From contig JAPPFM010000059.1 of NCBI GenBank assembly GCA_028821605.1, positions 62,001 through 126,000 on the forward strand: a DNA stretch of 64,000 nt. Direction: 5' to 3'. The notes under the pieces were generated by a model. The model had not been told where the DNA came from. It saw only the letters and a list, made by a program, of their open reading frames with translations, and searched no databases. Within the stretch, counting starts at the first letter, position 1. Each line of letters starts with the position of its first letter. The DNA is from Candidatus Poribacteria bacterium. Its GTDB lineage: Bacteria > Poribacteria > WGA-4E > WGA-3G. Below, one piece after another: positions 1 to 11,100 of this stretch. The translations under genes and the position numbers were made by a program.

Positions 1-1531
1 CAGTCTGACCCGTTTTCACTCTTGGGGTACTCCGATCTTAGACTTGGCACCGTTTGCAAAATTACCAAAATTGCGCACCTTGGATATTTGCGGGGGTGAA
101 TTATCAGACCTTTCCGCTTTGGAGGGGTTAACAGGTTTAAAAGAACTCTATCTTGTAGGCAATGAAATTACGGATATCTCACCGGTGGCGAGTTTAACGG
201 GGTTGACCCGATTGAACCTTTCGGAGAACCAGATATTGGACGTATCTCCACTGGCGGGGTTAACCAACTTGACATGGATAGGAATTACCCACAATCCAAT
301 ATCGGATTTATCGGCTTTAGGAGGATTGTCTATTCCTATCCTTCACCACAACACCTCAGCGTTTCCAACGGGGGGTCCGATAATAGAGGGACCGTGGTTA
401 TGGGTGTTAGTGCCTGGGAACCGTGTCGGCGACGGAGATTTGCTTGCACAAGCGAGTAACGGAACCGTAACAGAAGGGAAAGTCGCGACTGTCGGGGCAT
501 CGGAAGGAAAATTAGTTGGAGAAAATGAATGGACAGCCGATAACATCACTCCTGCTGGGGGTAATAACATCGGTGAAATGCTGGGGGTCCAAGGTATGGG
601 AAACCTCGTCGTCTATGGCTCTGCCACCTTGAAATCCCCTCACGAACAGGAAACACGGATGTTTGTCGGACACCGGGATGGGGTCAAAGTCTATCTTAAT
701 GGCGAACTGGTTCACCAGAAACGTGACGGACATTGGGGTGAGGGTTACCACAGGTTTTTTCCTGTCACCCTCGACGAGGGCACAAACGTATTATTAGTCG
801 CACTTGACAACCATCACTTTAATCAGTGGAAAGGGTTTTTTGGGTTTGACACTGACACCAAATATACGGTGAACCCGCCGATTTCCCGAAGTGCATCAGA
901 AACTCCCACTTATGATGTAAATGAAGATGGACAAATCAATATTCTGGATTTAATCCTCGTGGGGCAAGATATGGGAAAAGCGCAGCCAATCAACGCGCGA
1001 ACAGACGTGAATGGCGACGGAAAGCGTAATATATCAGACCTCATCCTTGTAGCACAGCATCTCGGCGAAATCACGGGGATTCCCACCGCCCCTGCTGCAC
1101 TTGCACGAGACAGCATGAAATTAGACCCAGCAGTCATACAATCGTGGATAGCACAAGCGCAGGTTGAAAACGATGGCTCGCTTACGTTTCAACAAGGTAT
1201 TTCAAACTTAAAACGTCTTTTAATGTTGTTGATTCCAGAAAGGACAGCATTGCTTGCAAACTATCCTAATCCATTCAATCCAGAGACATGGATACCCTAT
1301 CAACTCGCAACAAGTGCTGCCGTTCAAATTCGTATCTATGCGACAAACGGCACCTTGGTTCGGACTCTGGATGTGGGGCATCAATCCGCGGGGATTTACC
1401 AACAGCGAAGTCGTGCAGCGTATTGGGACGGACGCAATCAACTCGGTGAATCGGTTGCCAGCGGTGTCTATTTTTATATATTTACAGCCGGTGACTTTAC
1501 GGCAACGGGTAAGATGTTAGTGAAAAAATAA
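1..1531 (+). CDS. LRR / PA14-like / dockerin surface protein, 5'-truncated (unit 1, gene A)
   Basis: The reading frame is open from base 2 and has no convincing start, so the gene begins upstream of the window; the HSWGTPILDLAPFAKLPKL stretch aligns with the interior of the gene at 5836. In order it encodes about four 22-residue internalin-like LRRs (to about 345), a PA14/carbohydrate-binding-like module beginning GPWLW (about 389-877), a two-repeat dockerin-like segment with calcium loops DVNEDGQIN and DVNGDGKRN (about 911-1070), and a C-terminal FlgD-Ig / secretion-sorting-like domain starting NYPNPFNPETW (about 1253-1528). The role is probably a secreted or surface-attached binding protein. 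It has no cytochrome or cohesin part, unlike its neighbour. Stop TAA at 1529-1531 lies just before the next gene's ribosome-binding site, so the two are co-transcribed. The architecture is clear; the ligand is unknown. Confidence 0.85.
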   Translation, partial: SLTRFHSWGTPILDLAPFAKLPKLRTLDICGGELSDLSALEGLTGLKELYLVGNEITDISPVASLTGLTRLNLSENQILDVSPLAGLTNLTWIGITHNPISDLSALGGLSIPILHHNTSAFPTGGPIIEGPWLWVLVPGNRVGDGDLLAQASNGTVTEGKVATVGASEGKLVGENEWTADNITPAGGNNIGEMLGVQGMGNLVVYGSATLKSPHEQETRMFVGHRDGVKVYLNGELVHQKRDGHWGEGYHRFFPVTLDEGTNVLLVALDNHHFNQWKGFFGFDTDTKYTVNPPISRSASETPTYDVNEDGQINILDLILVGQDMGKAQPINARTDVNGDGKRNISDLILVAQHLGEITGIPTAPAALARDSMKLDPAVIQSWIAQAQVENDGSLTFQQGISNLKRLLMLLIPERTALLANYPNPFNPETWIPYQLATSAAVQIRIYATNGTLVRTLDVGHQSAGIYQQRSRAAYWDGRNQLGESVASGVYFYIFTAGDFTATGKMLVKK

Positions 1532-1544
1532 AAGGAGATTGATG

Positions 1545-4118
1545 ATGAAACCCGGAAAAGACTTCGGAATCCAAACGCACGGTTTGTGCTACACTGCAAT
1601 TATCTTAACACTCATTCTATTAGGATTTGGAAGCGCGGAGGCACAGCAGAACCTTGCACAACAGGCATACAATATCTTTCAACAGAACTGCCTCACCTGC
1701 CACGGACCAAACGGTTCCTTTACCGAACAACTCATCATTGAATCTGCCCAAGGATTGATTGCTACCGGGACAGTTGTTCCTGGAAGCCCCGATGCCTCCG
1801 AGTTCTATAAGCGGTTGCTTGGTCCTACCGAAAACGGTGCCCAGATGCCTTTTGCACAACCGCCACTTCCACCGGCAGCAATTGAGACAATTCGACAATG
1901 GATTGCCGAAGGCGCGCAGGATTGGGAGGTCCAGCACGACATCACCTTCATTACAACCGATGCAATGCTTACCGCAATCCAGGCACACCTTGCCACCCTC
2001 GAGCCCTTTGACCGTCCCTTTGCACGCTACTTTACATTGACGCATCTCTATAACGCTGGTAAAAGTCTTGAGGAATTGGAGGCTTATCAACTTGCCCTCT
2101 CTAAACTCGTTAACAGCCTCTCTTGGGGATTTGAAATACGTAACCCGGTACCAATAGACATCGCTGAGACGATCTTCTACATTGATCTGCGGCATTACGA
2201 ATGGGACAGAAATAAAGCGTGGACGCAGCTTGAGCAGATGTACCCTTATAATATTGCGTTCAATGAGGAAACACGAGCGGGCTTGCTTGAAAAGTTAACG
2301 AACCTCCAAGCAGAAATGAAATGTGGGGTGCCGTTCATGCATATTGATTGGTTTCTTGGGACAGCATCCTTACCACCGCTCTACCACGACATTCTGGACT
2401 TGCCAGAAACCGATAGCGAATTGGAGAGAGACCTTGATGTAAATGTCGCGAGGAACATTGAGAGCGCGCCGGGGGTGCATGTCCGGCGCGCAGGTTTTAA
2501 AGAATCTGGTGTCTCGAATAACAACCGCGTCGTGGAACGCCACACCTCTCGGTACGGCGCGTATTGGAAAAGTTATGACTTTGCAGAAAATACAGGAACG
2601 CGGGATATCTTGACACACCCCCTCTCCTTTACACACGACGGCGGTGAAGTCGTCTTCAATCTCCCGAACGGATTGCAGGCATACTATGTGTCTGATGCCT
2701 CGGGTAACCGAATCAACGAAGCACCGATAGCCATCGTTAGAAACCTTGGCGCGAGTGATCCAACTGTGCGCAACGGACTCTCCTGCATCGGGTGCCATAC
2801 AGAAGGGATGAAGACGTTTGAGGATGAGGTGCGTGCTGTTTTTGAAAAGCAGCCTGACTCCGTTACCAAAGCACAGGTGTTGCGGTTGTATGTGGTGAAA
2901 TCGGAGATGGACACCTATGTGGAGGCAGATACACAACGTTACAAGGCAGCACTTGAAAAAACAGGCGGTGAATTCGATGGTATTGAACCGGTGTCTCGTT
3001 TCTACGAGGCGTTTCACGGGTCCCTTGATGCGCCACATGCTGCCGCTGCCGTCGGTTTAGAAACAGAGACATTCCTTAATGAGATTCGTAACAAACAAAG
3101 TTTACGAGACTTAGGTTTGGCTGGGCTCCTAAATGACAGAAACGTGAAGAGAGACACGTGGACAGAACAATTTCCTAACATAATTTCTGCCCTGTATTCA
3201 GACGACCCGTCAGATGATGAAGACGATGATCGCCGCACACCGACTGTTTACATTCCAGACGTGAACTTGCGAGCAGCAATTGAGGGGGCACTCGGCAAGA
3301 CCTCGGGGAGTGTGATTACACCGGCAGACATGGCAAAATTGACGCATATCATTGCAGATGAAAGAGACATCAGCAATCTAACAGGACTTGAGCATGCGAC
3401 GAATCTGGAACGGATAGAATTCCGTCGAAATGTGATATCCGACTTGTCTCCGTTAGCAGGATTAATCCGATTGAATAACATCAAGCTGCGCGGGAATAAA
3501 ATAACCGATGTATCCCCACTCGCAGGACTAATCAATGTGGACTGGCTCGGGCTTGAGGAGAACACAATCAGAAATTTATCCCCACTGAAGGGATTAGTAA
3601 AATTAAAGGGGATAGGGATTGAAGGTAACCCGCTATCCGATGTGTCACCCCTTTCAGGATTACTTAGCTTGGAAGGTATAAGAGCTTGGAATACTCCCAT
3701 ATCAGATTTTTCCCCCTTAGCGGAAGCACGCAGGCTGAGATGGATAGAATTTAGCGGCGACAGGTCCCTCTCGGAACTTTCATCTCTAAAAAACGTAAAA
3801 AGTTTAAGGCGTCTGGTAATCAACCATTGTGGTATTTCAGATATCTCTGGATTATCGGAACTAACACAGTTACAATCTTTAACGTTGCATGATAACTCGA
3901 TATCGGACATATCGCCCCTGGCAAATTTAAAGGGGTTGACACATCTGAATCTTGAGCATAACGTTATAAAAGATGTGTCGCCCCTTAAAGAATTAACCCG
4001 TTTAAAAGAACTGCACCTCAATAGTAACGTCATATCGGATGTATCACCACTTGCAGGGTTAGTCAACTTGGAAAACTGGATCTTCGCAATAACGCTATAT
4101 CTGACTTTTCGTCTTTAG
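1545..4118 (+). CDS. PSCyt1-like cytochrome c - LRR surface protein, N-terminal part of a frameshifted gene (unit 1, gene B)
   Basis: Start at ATG 1545, 7 bases after AAAGGAG (1531-1537); ATG 1542 is an alternative. A signal peptide (residues 1-34, ending GSAEAQ) is followed by a cytochrome-like domain with CLTCH (C49-C52-H53) and the MPF...WIAEGA pattern of planctomycete-type PSCyt1. A second CxxCH, CIGCH, lies at residues 414-418. LRRs of the IPDVNLRAAIEGALGK type follow from about residue 566. The frame then terminates at 4118 with an unrelated tail (WIFAITLYLTFRL). The intact paralogue at 8173 shows that reading should continue into the next frame after base 4075, giving PA14-like, cohesin, dockerin and C-terminal domains. 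The protein as written would lack its surface-anchoring end. Predicted site of action: outside the inner membrane, where haem is attached. Confidence 0.85.
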   Translation: MKPGKDFGIQTHGLCYTAIILTLILLGFGSAEAQQNLAQQAYNIFQQNCLTCHGPNGSFTEQLIIESAQGLIATGTVVPGSPDASEFYKRLLGPTENGAQMPFAQPPLPPAAIETIRQWIAEGAQDWEVQHDITFITTDAMLTAIQAHLATLEPFDRPFARYFTLTHLYNAGKSLEELEAYQLALSKLVNSLSWGFEIRNPVPIDIAETIFYIDLRHYEWDRNKAWTQLEQMYPYNIAFNEETRAGLLEKLTNLQAEMKCGVPFMHIDWFLGTASLPPLYHDILDLPETDSELERDLDVNVARNIESAPGVHVRRAGFKESGVSNNNRVVERHTSRYGAYWKSYDFAENTGTRDILTHPLSFTHDGGEVVFNLPNGLQAYYVSDASGNRINEAPIAIVRNLGASDPTVRNGLSCIGCHTEGMKTFEDEVRAVFEKQPDSVTKAQVLRLYVVKSEMDTYVEADTQRYKAALEKTGGEFDGIEPVSRFYEAFHGSLDAPHAAAAVGLETETFLNEIRNKQSLRDLGLAGLLNDRNVKRDTWTEQFPNIISALYSDDPSDDEDDDRRTPTVYIPDVNLRAAIEGALGKTSGSVITPADMAKLTHIIADERDISNLTGLEHATNLERIEFRRNVISDLSPLAGLIRLNNIKLRGNKITDVSPLAGLINVDWLGLEENTIRNLSPLKGLVKLKGIGIEGNPLSDVSPLSGLLSLEGIRAWNTPISDFSPLAEARRLRWIEFSGDRSLSELSSLKNVKSLRRLVINHCGISDISGLSELTQLQSLTLHDNSISDISPLANLKGLTHLNLEHNVIKDVSPLKELTRLKELHLNSNVISDVSPLAGLVNLENWIFAITLYLTFRL
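4072..4075 (+). other. one-base frameshift in an A run
   Basis: The sequence reads GAAAACTGGATCTTCGC. Adding one A restores NLEKLDLRNNAISDFS, matching NLERLDLRNNAISDFS in the paralogue ending at 12843. The restored frame stays open through GPWLWMIAPTGG into the gene part at 4208. Either the base is missing by mutation or it was lost in a homopolymer during sequencing or assembly. Confidence 0.85.
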
Positions 4119-4207
4119 AGAGATTACTTGGGAAAGGATCTATCAAATGGCAGGGAAATCCGGGTTTCCCACAAGGCGGTCCGAAAATAGCAGGTCCCTG
4201 GTTATGG

Positions 4208-5770
4208 ATGATTGCTCCGACAGGAGGAAGGATAGGTCAAGACGCTGCTGCCTCTGGGATAGATTTTCTTAAACAAATGAGTAACGGCGCTGTAACGGAG
4301 TTGGAAATTGCTAACAATGGTGCAACTGAGGGGGAACCTGTTGGAAACGCGGTGTGGATATCCCACAAAATCGATCCTGAAGCACACAATAACATCAATA
4401 AAATGCTGGACAGTCTTGACTTTGAAAAGGAGAGGGAAGATAGGAAACACTATGTTATCTATGGTTCTGTTATCCTGCATTCACCACGTGAAGAAAAAAC
4501 AACGATGTTTGTCGGGAGCCATCATCATCACAAAGTCTGGCTTAATGGGCAATTGGTTAATGAGAATTACGGTTGGGCTGACGGTTACCAAGACTTTTTT
4601 CGCGTTACACTGAAACAAGGCGTGAATGTTTTGCTAGTCGCAGTTTATACAGATAATATTTGGTGGGCCGGTTATTTTGGGTTCGCCCCTGACGCGGAAT
4701 ATACTGTATTACCTACTGGCACCAGATTCTCCTTGTCTACAGAGGCAACACAAGTAGAGGTCGACGGTACGTTTACCCTCCATCTCAGGGCAGAAGATAT
4801 CGCCGATTTAGCAGGTTGGCAAACAGATATTAGGTTTGACCCCACTGTTCTGAAAGTAAATAGCGTGACCGAGGGCAGCTTCTTGGAGCAAGGCGGCGGA
4901 CGCACCTATTTTCGGAGAGGCACGATTGATAACACAACAGGTAGGATTAAGGGTGTAAATTCACTGAGGATTTCTGAAGGCGGGGTGAACGGTGAAGGCA
5001 CGCTACTGTCAGTGAGATTCACCGCTATCGCAAACGGAGAAAGTCGCGTGTCGATGCGTAACTTTCAAGTGGGTTCCAGTACCGGCGAGACAATCTCTGC
5101 TACACCACCCGAAATTCTCATCACCGTGGCGGCACCTGAGCCTGTTTTCCCGGCTTATGATGTCAACGAGGATGGCGTAACGGATGCAATGGATGCACAA
5201 TTGGTAGTGACAGCGTTGGGTCAAAAACCGCCTGAGAACCCACGCACCGATGTGAATGGCAACGGGGTTGTAGATGGAAAAGACCTCATTCTTGTTGCTG
5301 AACATCTTGGCGAAGGTCCTGCACCGGCTGCGCCCTCAAATATCGAACTGCCTCCAGGGGTGACGCTCGAAATGGTTGAATATGCATTAGATGTCCTGCG
5401 CGCAGCAGATGACGGGTCGCTCACTTTCCAACGCGGGATTGAAAACGTTGAGCAACTCTTGACGTTGTTTATTCCAGAGAAGACGGCTTTACTTCACAAC
5501 TACCCAAATCCGTTCAATCCTGAAACATGGATACCCTACCAACTCGCTGAACCCGCGGATGTCACATTGCACATCTACGCGGTGGATGGTGCTCTGGTTC
5601 GGAGATTGGATTTGGGTCATCAGACTGCAGGTATCTATCAGCACCGGAGTCGTGCTGCATATTGGGATGGTAAAAATGAACTCGGTGAATCCGTCGCAAG
5701 TGGTGTCTATTTTTATACACTCACCGCTAACGATTTCACTGCTACCGGCAAAATGCTCGTGATGAAATAA
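4208..5770 (+). CDS. PA14-like - cohesin - dockerin - FlgD-like C-terminal part of the frameshifted gene B
   Basis: The first in-frame ATG is 4208, but coding similarity extends upstream to about 4077, so this is the distal part of the gene that begins at 1545 rather than a separate gene; no ribosome-binding site precedes 4208. Domains: PA14-like (MIAPTGG to about 4710); one cohesin-like beta-sandwich (about 4725-5130; FSLSTEATQVEVDGTFTLHL, then LAGWQTDIRFDPTVLKV); a two-loop dockerin-like segment (DVNEDGVTDAMDAQLVV and DVNGNGVVDGKDLILV, about 5155-5315); and the conserved NYPNPFNPETW C-terminal domain (about 5500-5767). Carrying a cohesin and a dockerin in one chain suggests assembly with itself or sister proteins; that is an inference. 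The paralogue at 8173 has two cohesins. Confidence 0.8.
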   Translation: MIAPTGGRIGQDAAASGIDFLKQMSNGAVTELEIANNGATEGEPVGNAVWISHKIDPEAHNNINKMLDSLDFEKEREDRKHYVIYGSVILHSPREEKTTMFVGSHHHHKVWLNGQLVNENYGWADGYQDFFRVTLKQGVNVLLVAVYTDNIWWAGYFGFAPDAEYTVLPTGTRFSLSTEATQVEVDGTFTLHLRAEDIADLAGWQTDIRFDPTVLKVNSVTEGSFLEQGGGRTYFRRGTIDNTTGRIKGVNSLRISEGGVNGEGTLLSVRFTAIANGESRVSMRNFQVGSSTGETISATPPEILITVAAPEPVFPAYDVNEDGVTDAMDAQLVVTALGQKPPENPRTDVNGNGVVDGKDLILVAEHLGEGPAPAAPSNIELPPGVTLEMVEYALDVLRAADDGSLTFQRGIENVEQLLTLFIPEKTALLHNYPNPFNPETWIPYQLAEPADVTLHIYAVDGALVRRLDLGHQTAGIYQHRSRAAYWDGKNELGESVASGVYFYTLTANDFTATGKMLVMK

Positions 5771-5835
5771 TTTCCCTCTACGTTTGGAAGTTTGGAAAGT
5801 ACGCCAACAAGTGCTACAAAAGGAGATAAACCTCA

Positions 5836-8112
5836 ATGCAACTCACTAAAATACAACATACTTTCATCTGCACGCTCGTGCTTTGCGCGACGCTGTTTCT
5901 GATATTTCCACTAACCACAACGGCACAAACCGTTAACATTCCCGACGCGAACCTACAAGCGGCAATTGCAGAGGCACTCGGTAAAGCACCAAACGCTCGG
6001 ATTACCGCAGATGAAATGGCGAGGTTAACGAATAATTTTGATGCGAATAACAGAGGCATCAAGGATTTGACTGGGCTTGAAGCTGCGACAAATCTGGATG
6101 ACTTAAGGCTTAACGACAATCTAATATCCGATATATCTCCAATCAAAGGATTGATAAGGCTGCGTCACATAGAGTTGGAAAATAACGCTATATCTGATCT
6201 CTCTCCTCTTCAAGGATTAATCAGCTTGGAGCAGCTACGGTTTTCGCATAATCTGATAACCGATCTCTCTCCGCTCCAAGGCTTAATCAACTTGCGCGGG
6301 ATAGCGATCCATCACAACGCAATATCCGATTTATCCGCCCTCGCGGGTCTAATAAAATTGGAATGGATAGGGATGAGCCATAATCCGTTGGCAGACCTCA
6401 CACCACTTGATGGGTTAGTTAACTTGCATAATTATCACTCTTGGGGCACGCCTGTAGTGAACCTTGCCGCCGTGGCGAAATTGCCGAAACTCAGGGAGAT
6501 AAATGTGTGCGGCGGAGAGATATCGGATATCTCCGCCTTAGCCAACGCGAAGGGTTTAAAAGAGCTTTACCTTATTGATAATGAGATTTCGGACCTATCA
6601 GCCTTGGAAGGGTTAACAGGTTTGACACGTCTGAGTCTTAAACATAATGAAGTATCCGATATATCGTCTCTTGAAGGGCTAAGCAGCCTCACATGGTTAG
6701 AACTCCACGACAATGCAATATCGGACGTATCTCCGCTTGCGAAACTAAATAACTTGACATGGTTAGATCTTAGCGAAAATGCGATAACGGATGTATCCTC
6801 TCTCACACTTTTGCCCAACTTGACATGGATGGGACTCAACGACAATGCAATAATGGACGTAGCAAGTTTAGAAAGATTTCCTGAGAACACATCTATCTCA
6901 CACTCAAGTTTCATTAACTCCGCTTTCCCGGAAGCCGGTCCAAAAATTGAGGGACCTTGGTTATGGGTAATTGTGCCAGGATCACGCCTTGACCACACAG
7001 ACCTGCTGGCAAAAGCGAGTGGGGGTGCCGCAACAGAGATAAAAGTCGCTACCTTTGGGGCAACTGACGGAAAATCCGTTGGTGACAGCAAATGGAGAGC
7101 ACATAAACTCTCCCCGACGGGTGGGAATAACCTCAACGAAATGACAGATGCACTCGGTTGGGGGTCAGGTTCGGAAATATATGACCATGTCGTTTACGGT
7201 TCCGTCACGTTGAATTCCCCGCGTAAACAGGACACAACGATGCTTGTCGGGAGTGATGATGAGGTGAAAGTTTGGCTCAACGGCGAGTTGGTTCACTATA
7301 ACCCTGTGATACGGGGTGCTGGCGATTTCCAAGATGCGTTTCCTGTTACACTGAAGCAAGGCGTAAACGTCCTATTAGTTGCTGTTGACAATCGCGGACA
7401 CGGAGCCTTTAGCGGTTTTTTCGGTTTCGCACAAGATACGGAATATACAGTAAACCCACCTGAGAGAAAATTTATCATAAAAACACCCGCATGGGATGTG
7501 AACAGAGATGGACTAACGAACATTCTGGATATCATTCTGGTAGGTCAGGATATGGGAAGGGACAGACCTACCAACACGCGAACCGATGTAAACAAGGATG
7601 GAAAGCGCGATATCTCAGACCTTATCCTCGTGGCACAACACCTCGGCGAACTCAGCGGAATTTCTGCTGCACCTGCTGCGCTTGCCGTAGACAGCATGGA
7701 ATTAGATCCGGCAGTGATACGCGGATGGATAGCACAGGCATCCCTTGAAAATGATGGTTCGATCGCCTTCCAACAGGGAATCGCGAATCTCCAACAACTT
7801 TTGGCATTACTGGTTCCTAAAAAAACGGCATTGCTTGCAAACTATCCGAACCCGTTCAATCCAGAAACGTGGATACCGTACCAGCTCGCTGAACCTGCCG
7901 ATGTCACCTTGCGTATCTATGGCATGAGTGGTGTATTGATTCGGACGTTGGATATGGGACACCAGTCTGCTGGTATCTATCACCAACAGAGTCGCGCAGC
8001 GTATTGGGATGGGAAAAATGAACTCGGTGAATCTGTGGCAAGTGGTGTCTATTTTTATACCCTAACCGCAGGCGATTTCACGAAAACGCGTAAAATGTTG
8101 ATAATGAAATAA
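5836..8112 (+). CDS. LRR / PA14-like / dockerin surface protein (unit 2, gene A)
   Basis: Start ATG 5836 is preceded by AAAAGGAG (5818-5825). The 758-residue product has a signal peptide (1-31, ending TTTAQT) and an N-terminal LRR cap (IPDANLQAAIAEALGK). About a dozen 22-residue LRRs of the LTWLDLSENAITDVSSL type run to about residue 350. A PA14-like module follows from GPWLWVIVPGSR (about 373-545), then a dockerin-like pair of calcium loops (DVNRDGLTN, DVNKDGKRD; 553-605) and the FlgD-like C-terminal domain (about 665-758). It is the full-length equivalent of the truncated gene at position 1. A 60-base gap separates it from the next gene, so co-transcription is likely. The probable job is ligand binding at the cell surface; the partner is unknown. 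Confidence 0.9.
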   Translation: MQLTKIQHTFICTLVLCATLFLIFPLTTTAQTVNIPDANLQAAIAEALGKAPNARITADEMARLTNNFDANNRGIKDLTGLEAATNLDDLRLNDNLISDISPIKGLIRLRHIELENNAISDLSPLQGLISLEQLRFSHNLITDLSPLQGLINLRGIAIHHNAISDLSALAGLIKLEWIGMSHNPLADLTPLDGLVNLHNYHSWGTPVVNLAAVAKLPKLREINVCGGEISDISALANAKGLKELYLIDNEISDLSALEGLTGLTRLSLKHNEVSDISSLEGLSSLTWLELHDNAISDVSPLAKLNNLTWLDLSENAITDVSSLTLLPNLTWMGLNDNAIMDVASLERFPENTSISHSSFINSAFPEAGPKIEGPWLWVIVPGSRLDHTDLLAKASGGAATEIKVATFGATDGKSVGDSKWRAHKLSPTGGNNLNEMTDALGWGSGSEIYDHVVYGSVTLNSPRKQDTTMLVGSDDEVKVWLNGELVHYNPVIRGAGDFQDAFPVTLKQGVNVLLVAVDNRGHGAFSGFFGFAQDTEYTVNPPERKFIIKTPAWDVNRDGLTNILDIILVGQDMGRDRPTNTRTDVNKDGKRDISDLILVAQHLGELSGISAAPAALAVDSMELDPAVIRGWIAQASLENDGSIAFQQGIANLQQLLALLVPKKTALLANYPNPFNPETWIPYQLAEPADVTLRIYGMSGVLIRTLDMGHQSAGIYHQQSRAAYWDGKNELGESVASGVYFYTLTAGDFTKTRKMLIMK

Positions 8113-8172
8113 AGGGCATAGCCAAAACGGACTGCGAGCACTGTTCGCTCCTACACGAAGGAGAAAAAACGG

Positions 8173-11100
8173 ATGAAAGGTTGGAAGAACTTCATCAAAA
8201 TTAGTATTCTATTAATACTTATTTTGGGGTATCAAACTACTGAGGCACAACAGGATCTCGCACAACAAGCGTATGAGATTCTCGACCATAACTGTTCAGG
8301 CTGCCACGGAGAACACGGCACCTTCACAGAGCAGCTTATCATCCGAAGTAGCCAAGAACTAATTGAAACTGGAGCAATTATTCCTGGAAATCCTAACGAT
8401 TCAAAATTCTACCAGCGGTTAATCGAGACCGATCTGGCAAGACGGATGCCACTTAACGCACCCCCACTCACCCAAGAAGCACTCAATACAATTCACCAAT
8501 GGATTCAAACAGGTGCAACGGACTGGACTACCTTTACACGTCCGGACATCGATTTCATCACGCCAAACCAAGTGCTTGAAACGATTGAAGGTCACGTCGA
8601 ATCTCTCGCACCATTTGACCGCGCCTTCGCGCGTTATTTTACTCTCACACATCTCTATAATGCTGGCGAGACGACTGAGGCACTACGTGCCTATAGCGTC
8701 GCGCTCTCGAAATTAGTAAATAGTCTATCTTGGGGTTTTGAAGTCAAAAAACCGACACCTATTGATCCGAGCGGAACAATCTTTCACATCGACTTACGGC
8801 ACTACGAGTGGGATATCAGAAATGAAGCATGGACACAGATTGAAAGGGAATACCCCTATAAGATTGAATTCGATTCTGAAACGCAAGCAAATCTAAACGA
8901 AAAACTGACGAACCTACGTGAAGAGATGAGGTGCGAAGTGCCGTTTGTTCATGTTGACTGGTTTCTTGCGACGGCATCATTGCCGCCGCTCTATCACGAC
9001 ATTCTGGATCTGCCAGAAACAGATCGTGAGTTAGAGAGGGACCTTGATGTGAATGTCGCGAGGAATATCCAGAGTGCGCCGGGGGTTCGCGTCTGGCGCG
9101 CAGGTTTCAACGACTCAGGTGTCTCAACTAACAATCGCGTCGTGGAACGTCATACGTCTCGATATGGTGCGTATTGGAAAAGCTACGACTTTGCTGGAAG
9201 CGTCGGTGCACAAGATATCTTTACACATCCACTCTCTTTTGCACCTGACGGTGGCGAGATAATCTTCAATCTTCCCAACGGTTTACAAGCATATTATATC
9301 TCAGATGCATCTGGTAGTCGGATAAATGTAGCACCCACCACTATCGTTTCTAATCCTGCAGCGAGCGATCCTGCCGTGCGGAATGGGCTTTCGTGTATCG
9401 GTTGCCACACAGAAGGGATGAAGACGTTTGAAGATACGGTGCGCACAACGGTTCAACGGGCGCAAAATCCGAGGTTTGATAAAGAGCAAGCGTTGCGTTT
9501 GTATGTAGAAAAGGCAGTGATGGATGCGCTCGTAAAGGATGATAAAATACGTTATGAGACAGCACTTAGAGCGACGGGAGGCATCCCTGGTGGTATTGAA
9601 CCTGTGCATCGGTTCCATGAAGTATTTCACGATCCTCTTAATGCATCATACGCTGCGGCTGCTGTTGGGTTAGAAACTGACGTTTTTCTTCAAGAGATTC
9701 GCGAGAAGTCGAGTTTACAGAACTTAGGTTTGACGGGGCTAATTGATGGTGGAAACGTGCAGCGCGACACATGGACAGATCGGTTTGATGAAGTGATTGC
9801 TGCGCTGAATTCGCCTGACGATCCGAGTATTATTACCCCTGTCGTTGTAGACCGCACCCAACCGACTCCAACGGGTGCTGTTTACATCCCAGATGTGAAT
9901 CTCCGCGCAGCGATTGAAGAGACACTCGGGAAAGTGCCCGGTGCTTCAATCACCACAGAGGATATGGCGAGATTGACGCGTCTTGAGGCGGATGAAAGAG
10001 GCATCCGCGATTTGACAGGACTTGAGTATGCAATAAATCTGGAACGGATAGAATTCCGTCGCAACGAGATATCTGATCTATCGCCACTCACAGGATTAAC
10101 GCGCCTGAATAACATCAAGCTACGAGGGAATAGGATAACCGATGTATCACCATTGGCAGACTTAACTAACGTAGATTGGCTGGGGCTTGAGGAGAACGCG
10201 ATTACCGATTTATCTCCCTTGAAGGAGTTAATAAAATTAAATGGAATAGGGATTTCAGGGAACCCTATAGCCGATGTGTCGCCGCTTACGAGTCTCATTA
10301 GTTTGGAAGGAATAGATGCTTGGCGCACGCCTATTTCAGACTTTTCGCCCTTGGCGAAATTACCAAGACTAAGATGGATAGGGTTCGGCAATGATAGATC
10401 CGTATCAACTATTCCGTCTCTAAAGGGATTAAAAAGTTTAAGACGTTTGGAAATCAGCGACTGTAACATCTCAGACCTTTCGGCATTAGCGGAATTAACA
10501 CAACTGGAATGGTTGACATTGGTTAATAATTTAATATCAGACGTGTCTCCATTGAGTCATCTAAAAGACTTAGAACATCTGAACCTTGATGCCAATGTTA
10601 TATCAGATGTCTCACCCCTTGCTAAACTAACAAAGTTGAAGGTGTTGTATCTTGAGAACAACGCCATATCGGATGTGTCGCCTCTCAAGGACTTAACCAA
10701 CTTGGAGCGATTAGACCTCCGTAACAATGCGATATCCGATTTTTCGCCTTTAGACGGATTACCTGAAGAAACCTTCATTCGGATGGAGGGCAATCAGGGA
10801 TTTCTTGTAAGAGGCTCAAGAAAAATAACAGGACCTTGGTTGTGGATGATCGCACCGACTGGTGAAAGAGGCGGGGCAAATGCCGCCGCCTCTGGGATAG
10901 ATTTCCTTGCACAAATGAGTGACGGTGCTGTAACGGAGTTAAAGATCGCTACCAACGGTGCGACAGAAGGGAACCTTGTTGGTAACAAAGTGTGGACAAT
11001 TGGGGAACTCTCTCCAACAGGCGGAAATAACATTAATGATATGGCGAATGATACGCGCTTGGGATCAGGTGATATAAATGATCACGTTGCTTACGGTTCC

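Noticed and set aside
1620-2195. Minus-strand 191-codon frame opposite the cytochrome domain
   Set aside because: The plus strand carries the signal peptide and the CxxCH motif.
4068-4080. Programmed ribosomal frameshift
   Set aside because: No canonical slippery heptamer is present, and the paralogue is intact in one frame, so mutation or a sequencing error is likelier.
9882-10469. Long minus-strand open frame opposite the LRR array (also 3248-4066, 6567-7136, 11418-12134)
   Set aside because: These mirror the repetitive LRR or cohesin codons on the plus strand. The plus frames carry clear domains and the minus products resemble nothing.
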